DNA of 37,665 nucleotides. Origin: Candidatus Izemoplasma sp. GTDB taxonomy: Bacteria; Bacillota_I; Bacilli_A; Izemoplasmatales; Izemoplasmataceae. Below are positions 1 to 7,719 of the stretch, in pieces; the first letter of the stretch is position 1; every line of letters starts with the position of its first letter. Location: the NCBI GenBank assembly GCA_007117835.1, contig SKFU01000008.1, forward strand, positions 1 to 37,665. The letters run 5' to 3'. The position numbers and the translations under genes were made by a program. The notes under the pieces are model-generated. The model ran no database searches. It saw nothing but the letters and a program-made list of their open reading frames with translations, and was not told the origin of the DNA.

Positions 1-50
1 ATAATTTCCGCGTTGTTGATGTTGTTTTTGAAGTATTAGAAGACGAGTAA
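1..50 (+). CDS. 3' end of an unidentified gene
   Basis: The first 50 bases read in one frame to a TAA at 48-50 and give the C-terminus NFRVVDVVFEVLEDE. A strong intrinsic terminator follows 10 bases later, as expected for the end of a transcription unit. The fragment is too short to name a family. The alternating hydrophobic pattern with an acidic tail would fit a final beta strand, for example of a hotdog-fold domain like the one in YtoI, which neighbours nrnA in some Firmicutes. That is a guess. Confidence 0.5.
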   Translation, partial: NFRVVDVVFEVLEDE

Positions 51-60
51 TTAATTTCTT

Positions 61-89
61 GGGGCCGTTAAAACGGTCCCTTTTTTTTT
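61..89 (+). terminator. Intrinsic terminator of the upstream gene
   Basis: GGGGCCG (61-67) pairs with CGGTCCC (74-80) with one G-U pair, enclosing a short AT-rich loop, and nine T residues follow (81-89). This is a textbook Rho-independent terminator separating the upstream gene from the lipoprotein operon. Confidence 0.93.
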
Positions 90-160
90 GAAATATTCAC
101 TGAATATAAGAAGTTGTGTTATTATATAATGTTAACGATTGAAAAGAGGCTAGGTTCAAG

Positions 161-1114
161 ATGAAAAAATTAATCATTGCTGTTTTAATTGTGTTGATAC
201 TGAGTGGTTGTATTGTTCAAGAATCAACCGTTGCATTACCCAATTTAGAAGGAAAGACGGAAACTGAAATTGTTGATACACTGGATAATGTGGGTTTGTT
301 TGCTACATTTATTGTGAAACACAATGTTGTCCTTGAACAATCAAAACAGTTCATTGAATATGGTCAAAACTTAAATATCGGTGATTTGATTGGAATTGGG
401 ACTTATGTGCCAGTTATAATCAGTCAGGAACTGATTGATAACACGGAATATTTTGTGCCGATTGAACTTGATTATGATGGCCCTAATTTTAATGAAATGT
501 GGCTAGAATGGCCAGCTTATCAGGCAATGGAAGACGGTTCTTTTCGGGGGACGGGCGGAGCTTTTTATGTCACATACGAACCTGGGTATTGGCGTGATCG
601 TACTGGTGGGTGTATCGATGGGGATACGACAGTGTTTGAGTACCCTGAAACAATTCGTGAAAAAATACAATCAAATACCCCAAGCACGCGTTATTTTAAC
701 ATTGATACGATGGAGACATACCCAGGTGGTGAAGAAGCCTTTGGCCAACCGGCGACGCAATATGTTTGTTCACTACTTGCCTTGGCTGAATCAATTATCT
801 TACAAACAGATCCAGGGGATAATCTAACAGATCGATACGGGCGCTTTTTGGCTTGGATATGGGTACGTTTTTCTGAAGAAGACCCTTATCAACTATTAAA
901 TTACAGAGTTGTCCGTCAAGGATTGGGTGAAGTCAAGTACTTGTTTGGTGCAGGTGAAACTGAAGTCACTGTAGATCAAGGGTTAACATTTACCGAATGG
1001 ATGTTTTTGGCTGAAAGCAGAGCCATTGAAGCACAGTTAGGGATGCATGGAGATTTACTCGACTATTATTGGGACTACGAAAACAATGTACCGCATCCGA
1101 CACGATGGCCTTAG
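161..1114 (+). CDS. Surface lipoprotein with PASTA and thermonuclease-like (SNase) domains
   Basis: A 317-residue secreted lipoprotein, probably an exported nuclease. Residues 1-17 form a lipoprotein signal peptide (basic MKK, hydrophobic core, lipobox LSGC with Cys17). Residues about 24-90 look like one PASTA domain (LPNLEGKTETEIVDTL). Residues about 145-262 match the staphylococcal nuclease layout: an Asp-rich site IDGDTT (152-157), TRYFNIDTMET with Arg177, Asp182, Thr183 and Glu185 in the places of Arg35, Asp40, Thr41 and Glu43, and DRYGRFLAW with Arg228 in the place of Arg87. The catalytic set therefore appears intact. Family knowledge predicts Ca2+-dependent cleavage of DNA and RNA. AAGAGG (144-149) lies upstream of the ATG, and a TATAAT at 125-130 is a possible -10. 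Two NrnA-like genes follow closely and are probably cotranscribed. The PASTA-SNase fusion is unusual, and the tail after 262 is not recognised. Confidence 0.8.
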   Translation: MKKLIIAVLIVLILSGCIVQESTVALPNLEGKTETEIVDTLDNVGLFATFIVKHNVVLEQSKQFIEYGQNLNIGDLIGIGTYVPVIISQELIDNTEYFVPIELDYDGPNFNEMWLEWPAYQAMEDGSFRGTGGAFYVTYEPGYWRDRTGGCIDGDTTVFEYPETIREKIQSNTPSTRYFNIDTMETYPGGEEAFGQPATQYVCSLLALAESIILQTDPGDNLTDRYGRFLAWIWVRFSEEDPYQLLNYRVVRQGLGEVKYLFGAGETEVTVDQGLTFTEWMFLAESRAIEAQLGMHGDLLDYYWDYENNVPHPTRWP

Positions 1115-1126
1115 AAGGAGAACGCT

Positions 1127-2056
1127 ATGTATCAAATATTGTTAGACAAAGTAGCTACATATGACACAGTTATTATTCATCGACACAAAGAACCAGATAT
1201 GGATGCATTAGGGGCGCAATTTGGGTTAAAAGGGATCATTCTTAATAACTATCATTCCAAACAAGTCTATGTCGTTGGTGACACCAATGAAAACAAACTA
1301 TTAGGGCATATGGATACTATTCAGGATGATGTATATCAAGACGCTTTAGTGATTATCGTTGATGTCGCAGGAACAGCACGCATTTCTGATTCACGTTTTT
1401 CATTAGCTAAAGAACGCATAGTCATAGATCATCATCAAAATATGACGGATGTCGATGCTTTTTTTATTCATGATCCAAAACAAATTGCGACGTGTCAAAT
1501 GTTGGTTGAAATGGTGATTAAGCACCAACTGACAATTGACTCAATGACAGCAACGGCGTTGCTGTCAGGGTTAATTACAGACAGTGGTAGATTCTTTTAT
1601 CCAGGGACGAGTGAATTTACTTTTAAAGCAGCAGCCTTTTTGATGGAAAAAGGCGCTGATTTACAGGGAATTTACGAATCTTTATATCAAGAAAATATAC
1701 AAATGAAAAAGTTAAAGGCCTATGCAACAATGGCGATGGCAGTTACCGATAAAGGCGTTGCTTACCTTAAAAACGATAAGACATTAAAACATCAGTATGG
1801 TGTATCAAGTTTTTCAATAAGTCGTGGTTTGGTTGGTCAAATGGGTGGCATAGAAGGTATTCCTATATGGGCAAACTTTACAGAATATGATGATGGCAGT
1901 ATTATTTGCGAGTTGCGTTCTAAAGAAATACCCGTTGTCGATGTTGCCAAAGCATTTGGTGGCGGCGGGCATCAACTTGCGTGTGGATGTACTGTCAGTG
2001 ATTGGGAAACAACAGACAAGGTTTTAAACGCATTAGATGCGTTATTAGAAAGGTAG
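1127..2056 (+). CDS. nrnA: DHH/DHHA1 phosphoesterase, NrnA-like (first tandem copy)
   Basis: A 309-residue cytoplasmic bifunctional-type oligoribonuclease/pAp phosphatase. The DHH domain carries the Mn-binding series HRHKEPDMDALG (His18, His20, Asp24, Asp26), IIVDV (Asp79), IDHH (101-103) and LITDSGRF (Asp152). The C-terminal DHHA1 domain has the substrate-binding glycine motif GGGGH (278-282). Family members degrade 2-5 nt RNA or DNA to mononucleotides and dephosphorylate 3'-phosphoadenosine 5'-phosphate. The length is typical. AAGGAG lies just before the ATG, 12 bases after the lipoprotein stop. A second copy follows after 9 bases. This copy has PDMD where PDGD is more usual, so the two may differ in substrate. 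Confidence 0.9.
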   Translation: MYQILLDKVATYDTVIIHRHKEPDMDALGAQFGLKGIILNNYHSKQVYVVGDTNENKLLGHMDTIQDDVYQDALVIIVDVAGTARISDSRFSLAKERIVIDHHQNMTDVDAFFIHDPKQIATCQMLVEMVIKHQLTIDSMTATALLSGLITDSGRFFYPGTSEFTFKAAAFLMEKGADLQGIYESLYQENIQMKKLKAYATMAMAVTDKGVAYLKNDKTLKHQYGVSSFSISRGLVGQMGGIEGIPIWANFTEYDDGSIICELRSKEIPVVDVAKAFGGGGHQLACGCTVSDWETTDKVLNALDALLER

Positions 2057-2065
2057 ATTAGACAT

Positions 2066-3034
2066 ATGGATACAGTAAAACTAACAGAAATACATGAAAC
2101 AATTAAGCGTTTTAAAACAGTCATCATAGCACCACACGCTAGACCTGATGGTGATTGTATGGGGAGTGCATTCGGGCTTAAATATATTCTTCAAGCAACT
2201 TATCCGGATAAATCTGTTTATGTTGTGGGAGAAGAAACAGAGTATCTTAAATTTCTAGGAACCGTAGATAAAATTGAAGACGATGTTTTTAAAGAAGCAT
2301 TGGTCATTGCGGTCGATACCGCAACAAAAGATCGGATTGCAGATCAACGTTACGCGATGGGAAAATATTTGATTAAAATGGATCATCATATTTTGGTTGA
2401 TTCATATGGCGATATTGAGTATGTTGATACCGGGCGACCTGCGGCCGCACTCATTATTCTTGATTTATACCAAGCGTTCATTAATGAATACGTGATGACC
2501 GTAAAATCGGCTCAAGCGCTGTACACTGGAACGCTTACTGATACAGGGCGTTTCAAATATTCTGGTGTTAATGGAGATACTTTTAGAAGTGTCGCTTTGT
2601 TATTTGATGCCGGACTTCAAACGCATCCTATTTATCAGGTTTTAGACACTAAAACTGAGGCACTTACCCGTTTTAAAGGCTATGTACTTCTTAATTATGA
2701 GAAAACCAGTCATGGGGTAGCCTATATTAAAATCACTGAGGCACTAAGAAAGAAACATGACGTGTCAATGGAAGAAGCGTCAAGTTTAGTTAATGAACTC
2801 AGCGTTTTTGAAGACTGTCCGATATGGGTATTATTGTCAGAATATGAAGAAAACATTGTGCGCGCACGCATCCGTAGTAAAGGACCAGCAATTAATGAAG
2901 TTGCAAATGCCTTTGATGGCGGTGGTCATGCGATGGCAAGTGGCGCAAATCTAGGGACTTGGGAAAATGCTGAGCGATTGTTAGAAGCGCTTGATCAAAC
3001 AGCGAAAAACTATACAATGGAAAAAGATGAATAA
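2066..3034 (+). CDS. nrnA: DHH/DHHA1 phosphoesterase, NrnA-like (second tandem copy)
   Basis: A 322-residue paralogue of the preceding gene with all DHH-family motifs: PHARPDGDCMGS (Asp28, Asp30), IAVDT (Asp84), MDHH (Asp106, His107, His108), TLTDTGRF (Asp159) and a DHHA1 GGGH with MASG following. Its PDGD motif is closer to the family consensus than that of the first copy. The expected activity is nanoRNase or pAp phosphatase in the cytosol. It is the last gene of the lipoprotein operon: an intrinsic terminator overlaps its stop codon. Which copy is the main housekeeping nanoRNase cannot be told from the sequence. Confidence 0.9.
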   Translation: MDTVKLTEIHETIKRFKTVIIAPHARPDGDCMGSAFGLKYILQATYPDKSVYVVGEETEYLKFLGTVDKIEDDVFKEALVIAVDTATKDRIADQRYAMGKYLIKMDHHILVDSYGDIEYVDTGRPAAALIILDLYQAFINEYVMTVKSAQALYTGTLTDTGRFKYSGVNGDTFRSVALLFDAGLQTHPIYQVLDTKTEALTRFKGYVLLNYEKTSHGVAYIKITEALRKKHDVSMEEASSLVNELSVFEDCPIWVLLSEYEENIVRARIRSKGPAINEVANAFDGGGHAMASGANLGTWENAERLLEALDQTAKNYTMEKDE

Positions 3035-3050
3035 ATGTCATCTTTTTTTT
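3021..3050 (+). terminator. Intrinsic terminator overlapping the stop of the second nrnA copy
   Basis: AAAAAGATGA (3021-3030) pairs perfectly with TCATCTTTTT (3038-3047) around a 7-base loop, and the T run continues to 3050. The stop codon TAA (3032-3034) lies in the loop, so the last codons form the 5' arm. Confidence 0.88.
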
Positions 3051-3117
3051 CTTAAAGCGTTTACAATACTGTACTTTTTGATAATTCATGATACACTTTA
3101 AGAGATGAAAGGATGAT

Positions 3118-4809
3118 GTGATTGTGGTTATGACCGTTACAGTAAACTGGATGCAAACGATATTTTTAATTATCGGTGGTTTGGGTATTTTTCTTTATGG
3201 TATTAATCACATGGGAGAGTCTCTAAAACTATTGGCCGGCAGCAAGTTAAAGCTATTAATTGAAAAAACCACCAATACCCCGTTAAAAGGTATTTTTATG
3301 GGCATTATGATTACTGCTTTACTGCAGTCAAGCTCTGGCACGACAGCACTTACAGTAGGACTTGTCCGTGCAGGTTTAATGACTTTACCACAAGCAGTTG
3401 GCGTGATTTTAGGGGCCAATATAGGGACCACTGTGACAAGTTTTTTGATAGGGCTTAACATTTCAGCATTTGCTTTGCCAATCATGGGTGTAGGAAGTCT
3501 ATTAACGTTTTTCATGAAAGGAAAAAAAATCAAGCGTTTTGGTGGCGTCATGCTGGGTTTTGGGATGATATTTTATGGCTTAGACCTGATGGGTACGGCA
3601 TTAAAAGTTTTTGTTGAATTTGATGGATTTACACAAGCATTAATCGTTGTTAGTGACATACCTGTTCTTGGTGTTTTGGTTGGGACCATACTTACTGCGG
3701 GTGTTCAGTCTAGTACCGCGACCATAGGTATTTTACAGGGGCTATACACGACAGGAAAAGTGCCATTGATTGGTGCAACTGCAATCGTTCTAGGGAGTAA
3801 TATTGGGACGACAATCACTGCAATATTGGCATCAATTGGTGGGTGTACAGCCGCAAAAAGAACTGCCGCTGCACACGTTATGTTTAATTTTGTCGGAAGT
3901 GCTTTGTTTTTGATCATTATTGTCCCATATGCGGCGTTTATCGGGTGGTTAGAAACCATCTTTTATGGCGGAGAAAAAATGGCGATGACGATTAGTTTAG
4001 CACATATTTTCTTTAATCTTTTTAATACATTTGTTATGTTTTTCTTTATAAAACAACTTGTGTTTTTAAGCAAGAAAATCATACCAGGGGATGAAACTGA
4101 TATCGTCGTTAATGTGGACTCGCTACAAGATAGTTTAATCAAAGAATCACCGGTGCTTGCATTAGAAAACGCGAAAAGAGTTATTTATTCAATGGGTGAA
4201 ATTACCTACAACATGTACACCTATAGCATGCGATATTCCTTTGAGTCTAATCCCAAATACTTAGAAACAGGAAGACAACTTGAAGAATTGGTCGATACCA
4301 TTGATCAAAAAGTCCATGATTATTTAGTTAAACTCGCGTTAGTCGACCTCAACGATAAAAGTGCACACGACCACGCATCTTATATTGATGCGATTCGAGA
4401 TTTCGAACGCATTGCTGATCACTGTCAAAACTTGTTTGATTTCTTTGAAAATCGTTACGAAAATAAGAAAATACTTAGCGAAGACGCTGTTCAAGACTTA
4501 GAAACACTATATGATTATGTCTTAGAAACATTAAATCTCACACTTGAAACTTTCAGATACAGCGATAAAATTAAAGCACAAATGGTTTTAGAACATGAAG
4601 ACATGATTGATGTTTTGGTTAGAAAATACCGTAAACGTCATGTTCAACGTTCAGCGAGTCAGTACGAAGATCATGTTGATGATGACTTGTTTGTTGATAT
4701 TTTGTCCAATGTTGAGCGTATCGGAGACCACTGCCAAAACATCGTTATGAATGTTTTACAAGACCATTACTATATTGAAAATCCAACCAAAAAGTTGGGG
4801 ACGATTTAG
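3118..4809 (+). CDS. Na+/phosphate cotransporter, NptA/YjbB family with PhoU domain
   Basis: A 563-residue membrane protein for sodium-coupled phosphate movement. The N-terminal 320 residues hold about eight or nine hydrophobic helices with the two inverted repeats of the Na_Pi_cotrans family, each with its QSS signature (QSSSGTTALTVG and QSSTATIGI). Residues about 340-555 are a charged, helical PhoU-like domain with two similar halves; ERIADHCQNL and ERIGDHCQNI mark equivalent positions. Family members import or export inorganic phosphate, and direction cannot be read here. The start is a GTG at 3118 with AAAGG 5 bases upstream; GTG 3124 and ATG 3130 are in-frame alternatives. It stands alone between a terminator and the next promoter, so it is probably monocistronic. 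Confidence 0.9.
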   Translation: MIVVMTVTVNWMQTIFLIIGGLGIFLYGINHMGESLKLLAGSKLKLLIEKTTNTPLKGIFMGIMITALLQSSSGTTALTVGLVRAGLMTLPQAVGVILGANIGTTVTSFLIGLNISAFALPIMGVGSLLTFFMKGKKIKRFGGVMLGFGMIFYGLDLMGTALKVFVEFDGFTQALIVVSDIPVLGVLVGTILTAGVQSSTATIGILQGLYTTGKVPLIGATAIVLGSNIGTTITAILASIGGCTAAKRTAAAHVMFNFVGSALFLIIIVPYAAFIGWLETIFYGGEKMAMTISLAHIFFNLFNTFVMFFFIKQLVFLSKKIIPGDETDIVVNVDSLQDSLIKESPVLALENAKRVIYSMGEITYNMYTYSMRYSFESNPKYLETGRQLEELVDTIDQKVHDYLVKLALVDLNDKSAHDHASYIDAIRDFERIADHCQNLFDFFENRYENKKILSEDAVQDLETLYDYVLETLNLTLETFRYSDKIKAQMVLEHEDMIDVLVRKYRKRHVQRSASQYEDHVDDDLFVDILSNVERIGDHCQNIVMNVLQDHYYIENPTKKLGTI

Positions 4810-4859
4810 GTGTTGTTTAGCGTTTAAGATTAATACTTAGAAACAGTTTGGATTTTTGC

Positions 4860-4888
4860 TTGCAAGAATGCGATGAATCGTTTATAAT
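4860..4888 (+). promoter_or_regulatory. Sigma-A type promoter for the DUF1934-rpoE unit
   Basis: TTGCAA (4860-4865), a 17-base spacer and a perfect TATAAT (4883-4888). The same TTGCAA-17-TATAAT arrangement precedes the tRNA-Tyr gene. Transcription should start near 4895, about 34 bases before the GTG start. Confidence 0.75.
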
Positions 4889-4928
4889 ACATACGCAATA
4901 AATTATAGAGCGATTTTGTGGTGAAAAA

Positions 4929-5321
4929 GTGGCTAAAATACAAGTGGAATTAAACATTAAAAACAATGATAGTGCGCAAACTTTATCAACGAAAGGTATT
5001 CTAAAAAACAACGCAATAACATTTATTGACAATCACAATCAACGTCATTCAGTGCGTTGGGATAACGAGAAAGTTTATTACCAAAGAACAGGTGAAAACG
5101 CATTAGAGTTCGTATTTGAAATGAACAGGATACATCCAGGTTATTATCATATATTGACACAAGTTATAGTTTTGAACGTTAAAACACGTTATATATTACA
5201 AACAAATAAAATGATTGAAGTGATTTATGATATCGAGCAAGACAATGAAGTCATCAACACAAGTCACTTAAAATTATCATACATCATTATTGAGGAGGAT
5301 CTCCATGATTCAATTGAGTGA
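4929..5321 (+). CDS. DUF1934 (YwiB-like) beta-barrel protein
   Basis: A 130-residue protein resembling the DUF1934/YwiB family: a small, strand-rich, calycin-like cytoplasmic protein of unknown role, often found beside argS or rpoE in Firmicutes. The sequence alternates beta strands and turns, with no signal peptide or membrane segment. It starts with GTG at 4929 after GGTGA (4920-4924), and its last 17 bases overlap the rpoE start. Its own promoter is strong. The family assignment rests on length, strand pattern and position, so it is less certain than that of its neighbours. Confidence 0.65.
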   Translation: MAKIQVELNIKNNDSAQTLSTKGILKNNAITFIDNHNQRHSVRWDNEKVYYQRTGENALEFVFEMNRIHPGYYHILTQVIVLNVKTRYILQTNKMIEVIYDIEQDNEVINTSHLKLSYIIIEEDLHDSIE

Positions 5322-5931
5322 ACAAAGTTACATTAACATTGCAGAAGGTTTATTAAAAAAGTCTAAAGACCCAATCGACTTGTACGAGCTATTTGACCAG
5401 GTTATAGACCTTAAAAACGAGAGTATTCCAGCTGAAAAGATAAGTGATATCTTATTGGCTTTTTATGCGGATATTACAAGTAGCGCTAAGTTTGTGTATA
5501 CAGGATCAAATACTTGGGATTTAAAATCTAAACAACGCATTGAGTTATGGGAAAAAGATGGGTCATTTTACAATGAGTATGCAGAAGTATCAGATCCTGC
5601 TATGGATCAACGCATTGCGCTACAATTGAAAAAAGAAGCGCAACACGAAGCGATGTTAGAATCACGTAAAGCTGAAGCAGAAGCCAAAGCATTACTTGAT
5701 AAACAAAAAGCAGTTGCCGCACCAGAAGGCATCGATCAAGAACTAGACCAAATTTTAACACAAGAAGAAACGTTAGAAGAAATCACATTCGAAGAAACAC
5801 CGGTAGAAATTATCGAAGAAGCACCTAAAACAGATGCAGTCGAAGAAGATGAGCTTGACGAGGATTACTTCGACGAAGAAAAATACAATGAATATATGGA
5901 TAAATATGAAGATAAGTACGATGAAGAATAA
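5305..5931 (+). CDS. rpoE: RNA polymerase delta subunit
   Basis: A 208-residue delta subunit, which associates with RNA polymerase in Firmicutes, helps core recycling and sharpens the response to initiating NTP levels. Residues about 1-85 form the HARE-HTH domain (DPIDLYELFDQV, then FVYTGSNTWDLK). The remainder is a low-complexity acidic tail rich in Glu and Asp, typical of delta. AGGAGG (5293-5298) sits 6 bases before ATG 5305, which fixes the start although the frame is open further upstream. It is translationally coupled to the DUF1934 gene. The tail is somewhat longer than in Bacillus. pyrG follows, as in Bacillus, but from its own promoter. Confidence 0.93.
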   Translation: MIQLSEQSYINIAEGLLKKSKDPIDLYELFDQVIDLKNESIPAEKISDILLAFYADITSSAKFVYTGSNTWDLKSKQRIELWEKDGSFYNEYAEVSDPAMDQRIALQLKKEAQHEAMLESRKAEAEAKALLDKQKAVAAPEGIDQELDQILTQEETLEEITFEETPVEIIEEAPKTDAVEEDELDEDYFDEEKYNEYMDKYEDKYDEE

Positions 5932-5938
5932 AAAGCCT

Positions 5939-5976
5939 TTGCTTAATTAAGTTTGTTTTGCTATAATTTTAACGGG
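5939..5976 (+). promoter_or_regulatory. pyrG promoter with GGGC slippage start
   Basis: TTGCTT (5939-5944), 17 bases, TATAAT (5962-5967). The expected start, 7 bases after the -10, falls on GGG (5974-5976) followed by C. This matches the pppGGGC start of Bacillus pyrG, where low CTP makes polymerase stutter and add extra G residues before incorporating C. The promoter sequence is seen; slippage is inferred. Confidence 0.8.
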
Positions 5977-5983
5977 CACTCAA

Positions 5984-6021
5984 AAGAAGTTCTCCTAACA
6001 AGAGGAGAACTTCTTCTTTTT
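5984..6021 (+). terminator. pyrG leader attenuator (CTP-responsive)
   Basis: AAGAAGTTCTCCT (5984-5996) pairs perfectly over 13 bp with AGGAGAACTTCTT (6003-6015), with a 6-base loop and a U-rich tail ending in TTTTT (6017-6021). It lies between the pyrG promoter and the gene. The 5' arm contains the pyrimidine run TTCTCCT (5990-5996), which a slippage-extended poly-G 5' end could pair with, blocking the terminator when CTP is low. The same logic is established for Bacillus subtilis pyrG. Confidence 0.85.
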
Positions 6022-6052
6022 ATATATACGTATCGAGAATGGAGGTACTAAA

Positions 6053-7672
6053 ATGAAGCAAACCAAGTTTATTTTTGTCACTGGTGGTGTAGTTTCTAGC
6101 TTAGGCAAAGGCATTACAGCCTCATCTTTAGGACGGTTGTTAAAAAACAGAGGATTAAAAGTTTTTATGCAGAAGTTTGACCCCTACATTAACGTTGATC
6201 CTGGAACGATGTCGCCTTATCAACATGGCGAAGTTTTTGTGACCGACGATGGTGCAGAAACAGATTTGGATTTAGGACACTATGAACGATTTATTGACGA
6301 AAATTTAAGTCAAAACTCATCGATTACAACAGGTCGTGTTTATAAAAATGTTATTGAAAAAGAACGTCGTGGGGATTATTTGGGGGCAACCATTCAAGTC
6401 ATACCGCATATTACCAATGAAATTAAAGATAAACTCATTGCGGCGAGAGACGAGTCTAACGCAGATGTCATTATTACAGAAATCGGTGGTACGGTTGGTG
6501 ATATCGAATCGTTACCGTTTTTAGAAGCCATAAGACAGTGTCGACGAGATTTTGGTTTTCATAATACAATGTATATTCATAACACGCTTGTGCCTTATTT
6601 AGATGCGGCCGCAGAATTAAAAACAAAACCAACGCAGCACAGTGTTAAAGAGTTGAGAAGTTTAGGAATAAATCCAGATATCATTGTTTTAAGAACATCG
6701 CATGATGTGACCAACAGTATGCGTGAAAAAATTGCGTTATTTTGTGATGTCAAGAAAGAAGCGGTGATAGAGGCAAAAGATGAATCAATTCTTTATGCTG
6801 TAGCACTCCGCTTGAAACAACAAAAATTAGATCAATTAGTTTGTGAACATCTTCAACTACAGTGTGATCCAGCAAACATGGATGAATGGGAAAACTTAAT
6901 AGATCGTATTGAAAACTTGAAACATCAAGTGAATATTGCTTTGGTCGGTAAATATGTAACTTTGCAGGATGCTTATTTATCTGTCACAGAAGCATTAAAT
7001 CATGCTGGCTATCATCACGACACCAAAATCAATGTTCGTTGGATAAGCGCAAGTGAGGTTACCAAAGAAACCCAAAAAAGCTTATTTAGCAATATTGATG
7101 GTATCGTCGTCCCTGGGGGCTTTGGTGCTCGTGCCACCAATGGAAAAATGCTTGCGATTCAGTATGCTAGAGAACATCAAATACCATTTTTAGGCTTATG
7201 TTATGGTATGCAGTTGGCGACAATTGAATTTGCGCGAAACGTGTGTGGTATTTTAGAGGCTTCAAGCACTGAAATTGATTCTAAAACACCACATCCAGTG
7301 ATTCATTTATTGGGCGATCAAACCGAAGATATGGATAAGGGAGGCACTTTAAGATTAGGGCTTTACGACTGTGTACTTGACACAAGTTCGAAGGCGTATA
7401 ACGCTTATCAAAAACACCAGGTTAAAGAAAGACACCGTCATCGATTCGAGTTTAATAACGCTTACCGAGATGTTTTAACAAAAAATGGACTTAGATTTAG
7501 TGGTGTTAATCCAGAGTTGAATTTAGTTGAAATGATTGAAATTGATGATCATCCATTTTTTGTTGCGACACAGTTTCACCCTGAATTTTTATCGCGCCCT
7601 CAACGCGCGCACCCATTGTTTTCATCGCTGATTGAATCCGCATTAAAGCAATCAGGTGTTTTAATTAAGTAA
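6053..7672 (+). CDS. pyrG: CTP synthase
   Basis: A 539-residue enzyme of full length that converts UTP to CTP using ATP and glutamine. The N-terminal synthetase domain opens with [13 protein letters not shown] (8-20). The C-terminal class I glutamine amidotransferase domain carries the nucleophile Cys383 in GLCYGMQ and the partners His509 and Glu511 in FHPEF. GLCLGMQ is the usual spelling, so Tyr384 is a small variant. GGAGGT (6041-6046) precedes the ATG. The product feeds RNA, DNA and lipid synthesis, and expression is probably set by CTP through the leader attenuator. No terminator is visible before tldD, so some read-through is likely. Confidence 0.98.
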   Translation: MKQTKFIFVTGGVVSSLGKGITASSLGRLLKNRGLKVFMQKFDPYINVDPGTMSPYQHGEVFVTDDGAETDLDLGHYERFIDENLSQNSSITTGRVYKNVIEKERRGDYLGATIQVIPHITNEIKDKLIAARDESNADVIITEIGGTVGDIESLPFLEAIRQCRRDFGFHNTMYIHNTLVPYLDAAAELKTKPTQHSVKELRSLGINPDIIVLRTSHDVTNSMREKIALFCDVKKEAVIEAKDESILYAVALRLKQQKLDQLVCEHLQLQCDPANMDEWENLIDRIENLKHQVNIALVGKYVTLQDAYLSVTEALNHAGYHHDTKINVRWISASEVTKETQKSLFSNIDGIVVPGGFGARATNGKMLAIQYAREHQIPFLGLCYGMQLATIEFARNVCGILEASSTEIDSKTPHPVIHLLGDQTEDMDKGGTLRLGLYDCVLDTSSKAYNAYQKHQVKERHRHRFEFNNAYRDVLTKNGLRFSGVNPELNLVEMIEIDDHPFFVATQFHPEFLSRPQRAHPLFSSLIESALKQSGVLIK

Positions 7673-7676
7673 AATA

Positions 7677-7685
7677 TGCTATAAT
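7677..7685 (+). promoter_or_regulatory. Extended -10 promoter before tldD
   Basis: TGC-TATAAT (7677-7685) is an extended -10 element just after the pyrG stop. No good -35 is visible. A start near 7692 would give a leader of about 28 bases containing GGAGGA. Confidence 0.45.
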
Positions 7686-7719
7686 AACTGCCGGACTACA
7701 ACGATATGGAGGATAAAAT

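Noticed and set aside
3207-3551. 114-codon open frame antisense to the phosphate transporter
   Set aside because: It mirrors the repetitive hydrophobic transporter helices and shows no independent coding signal.
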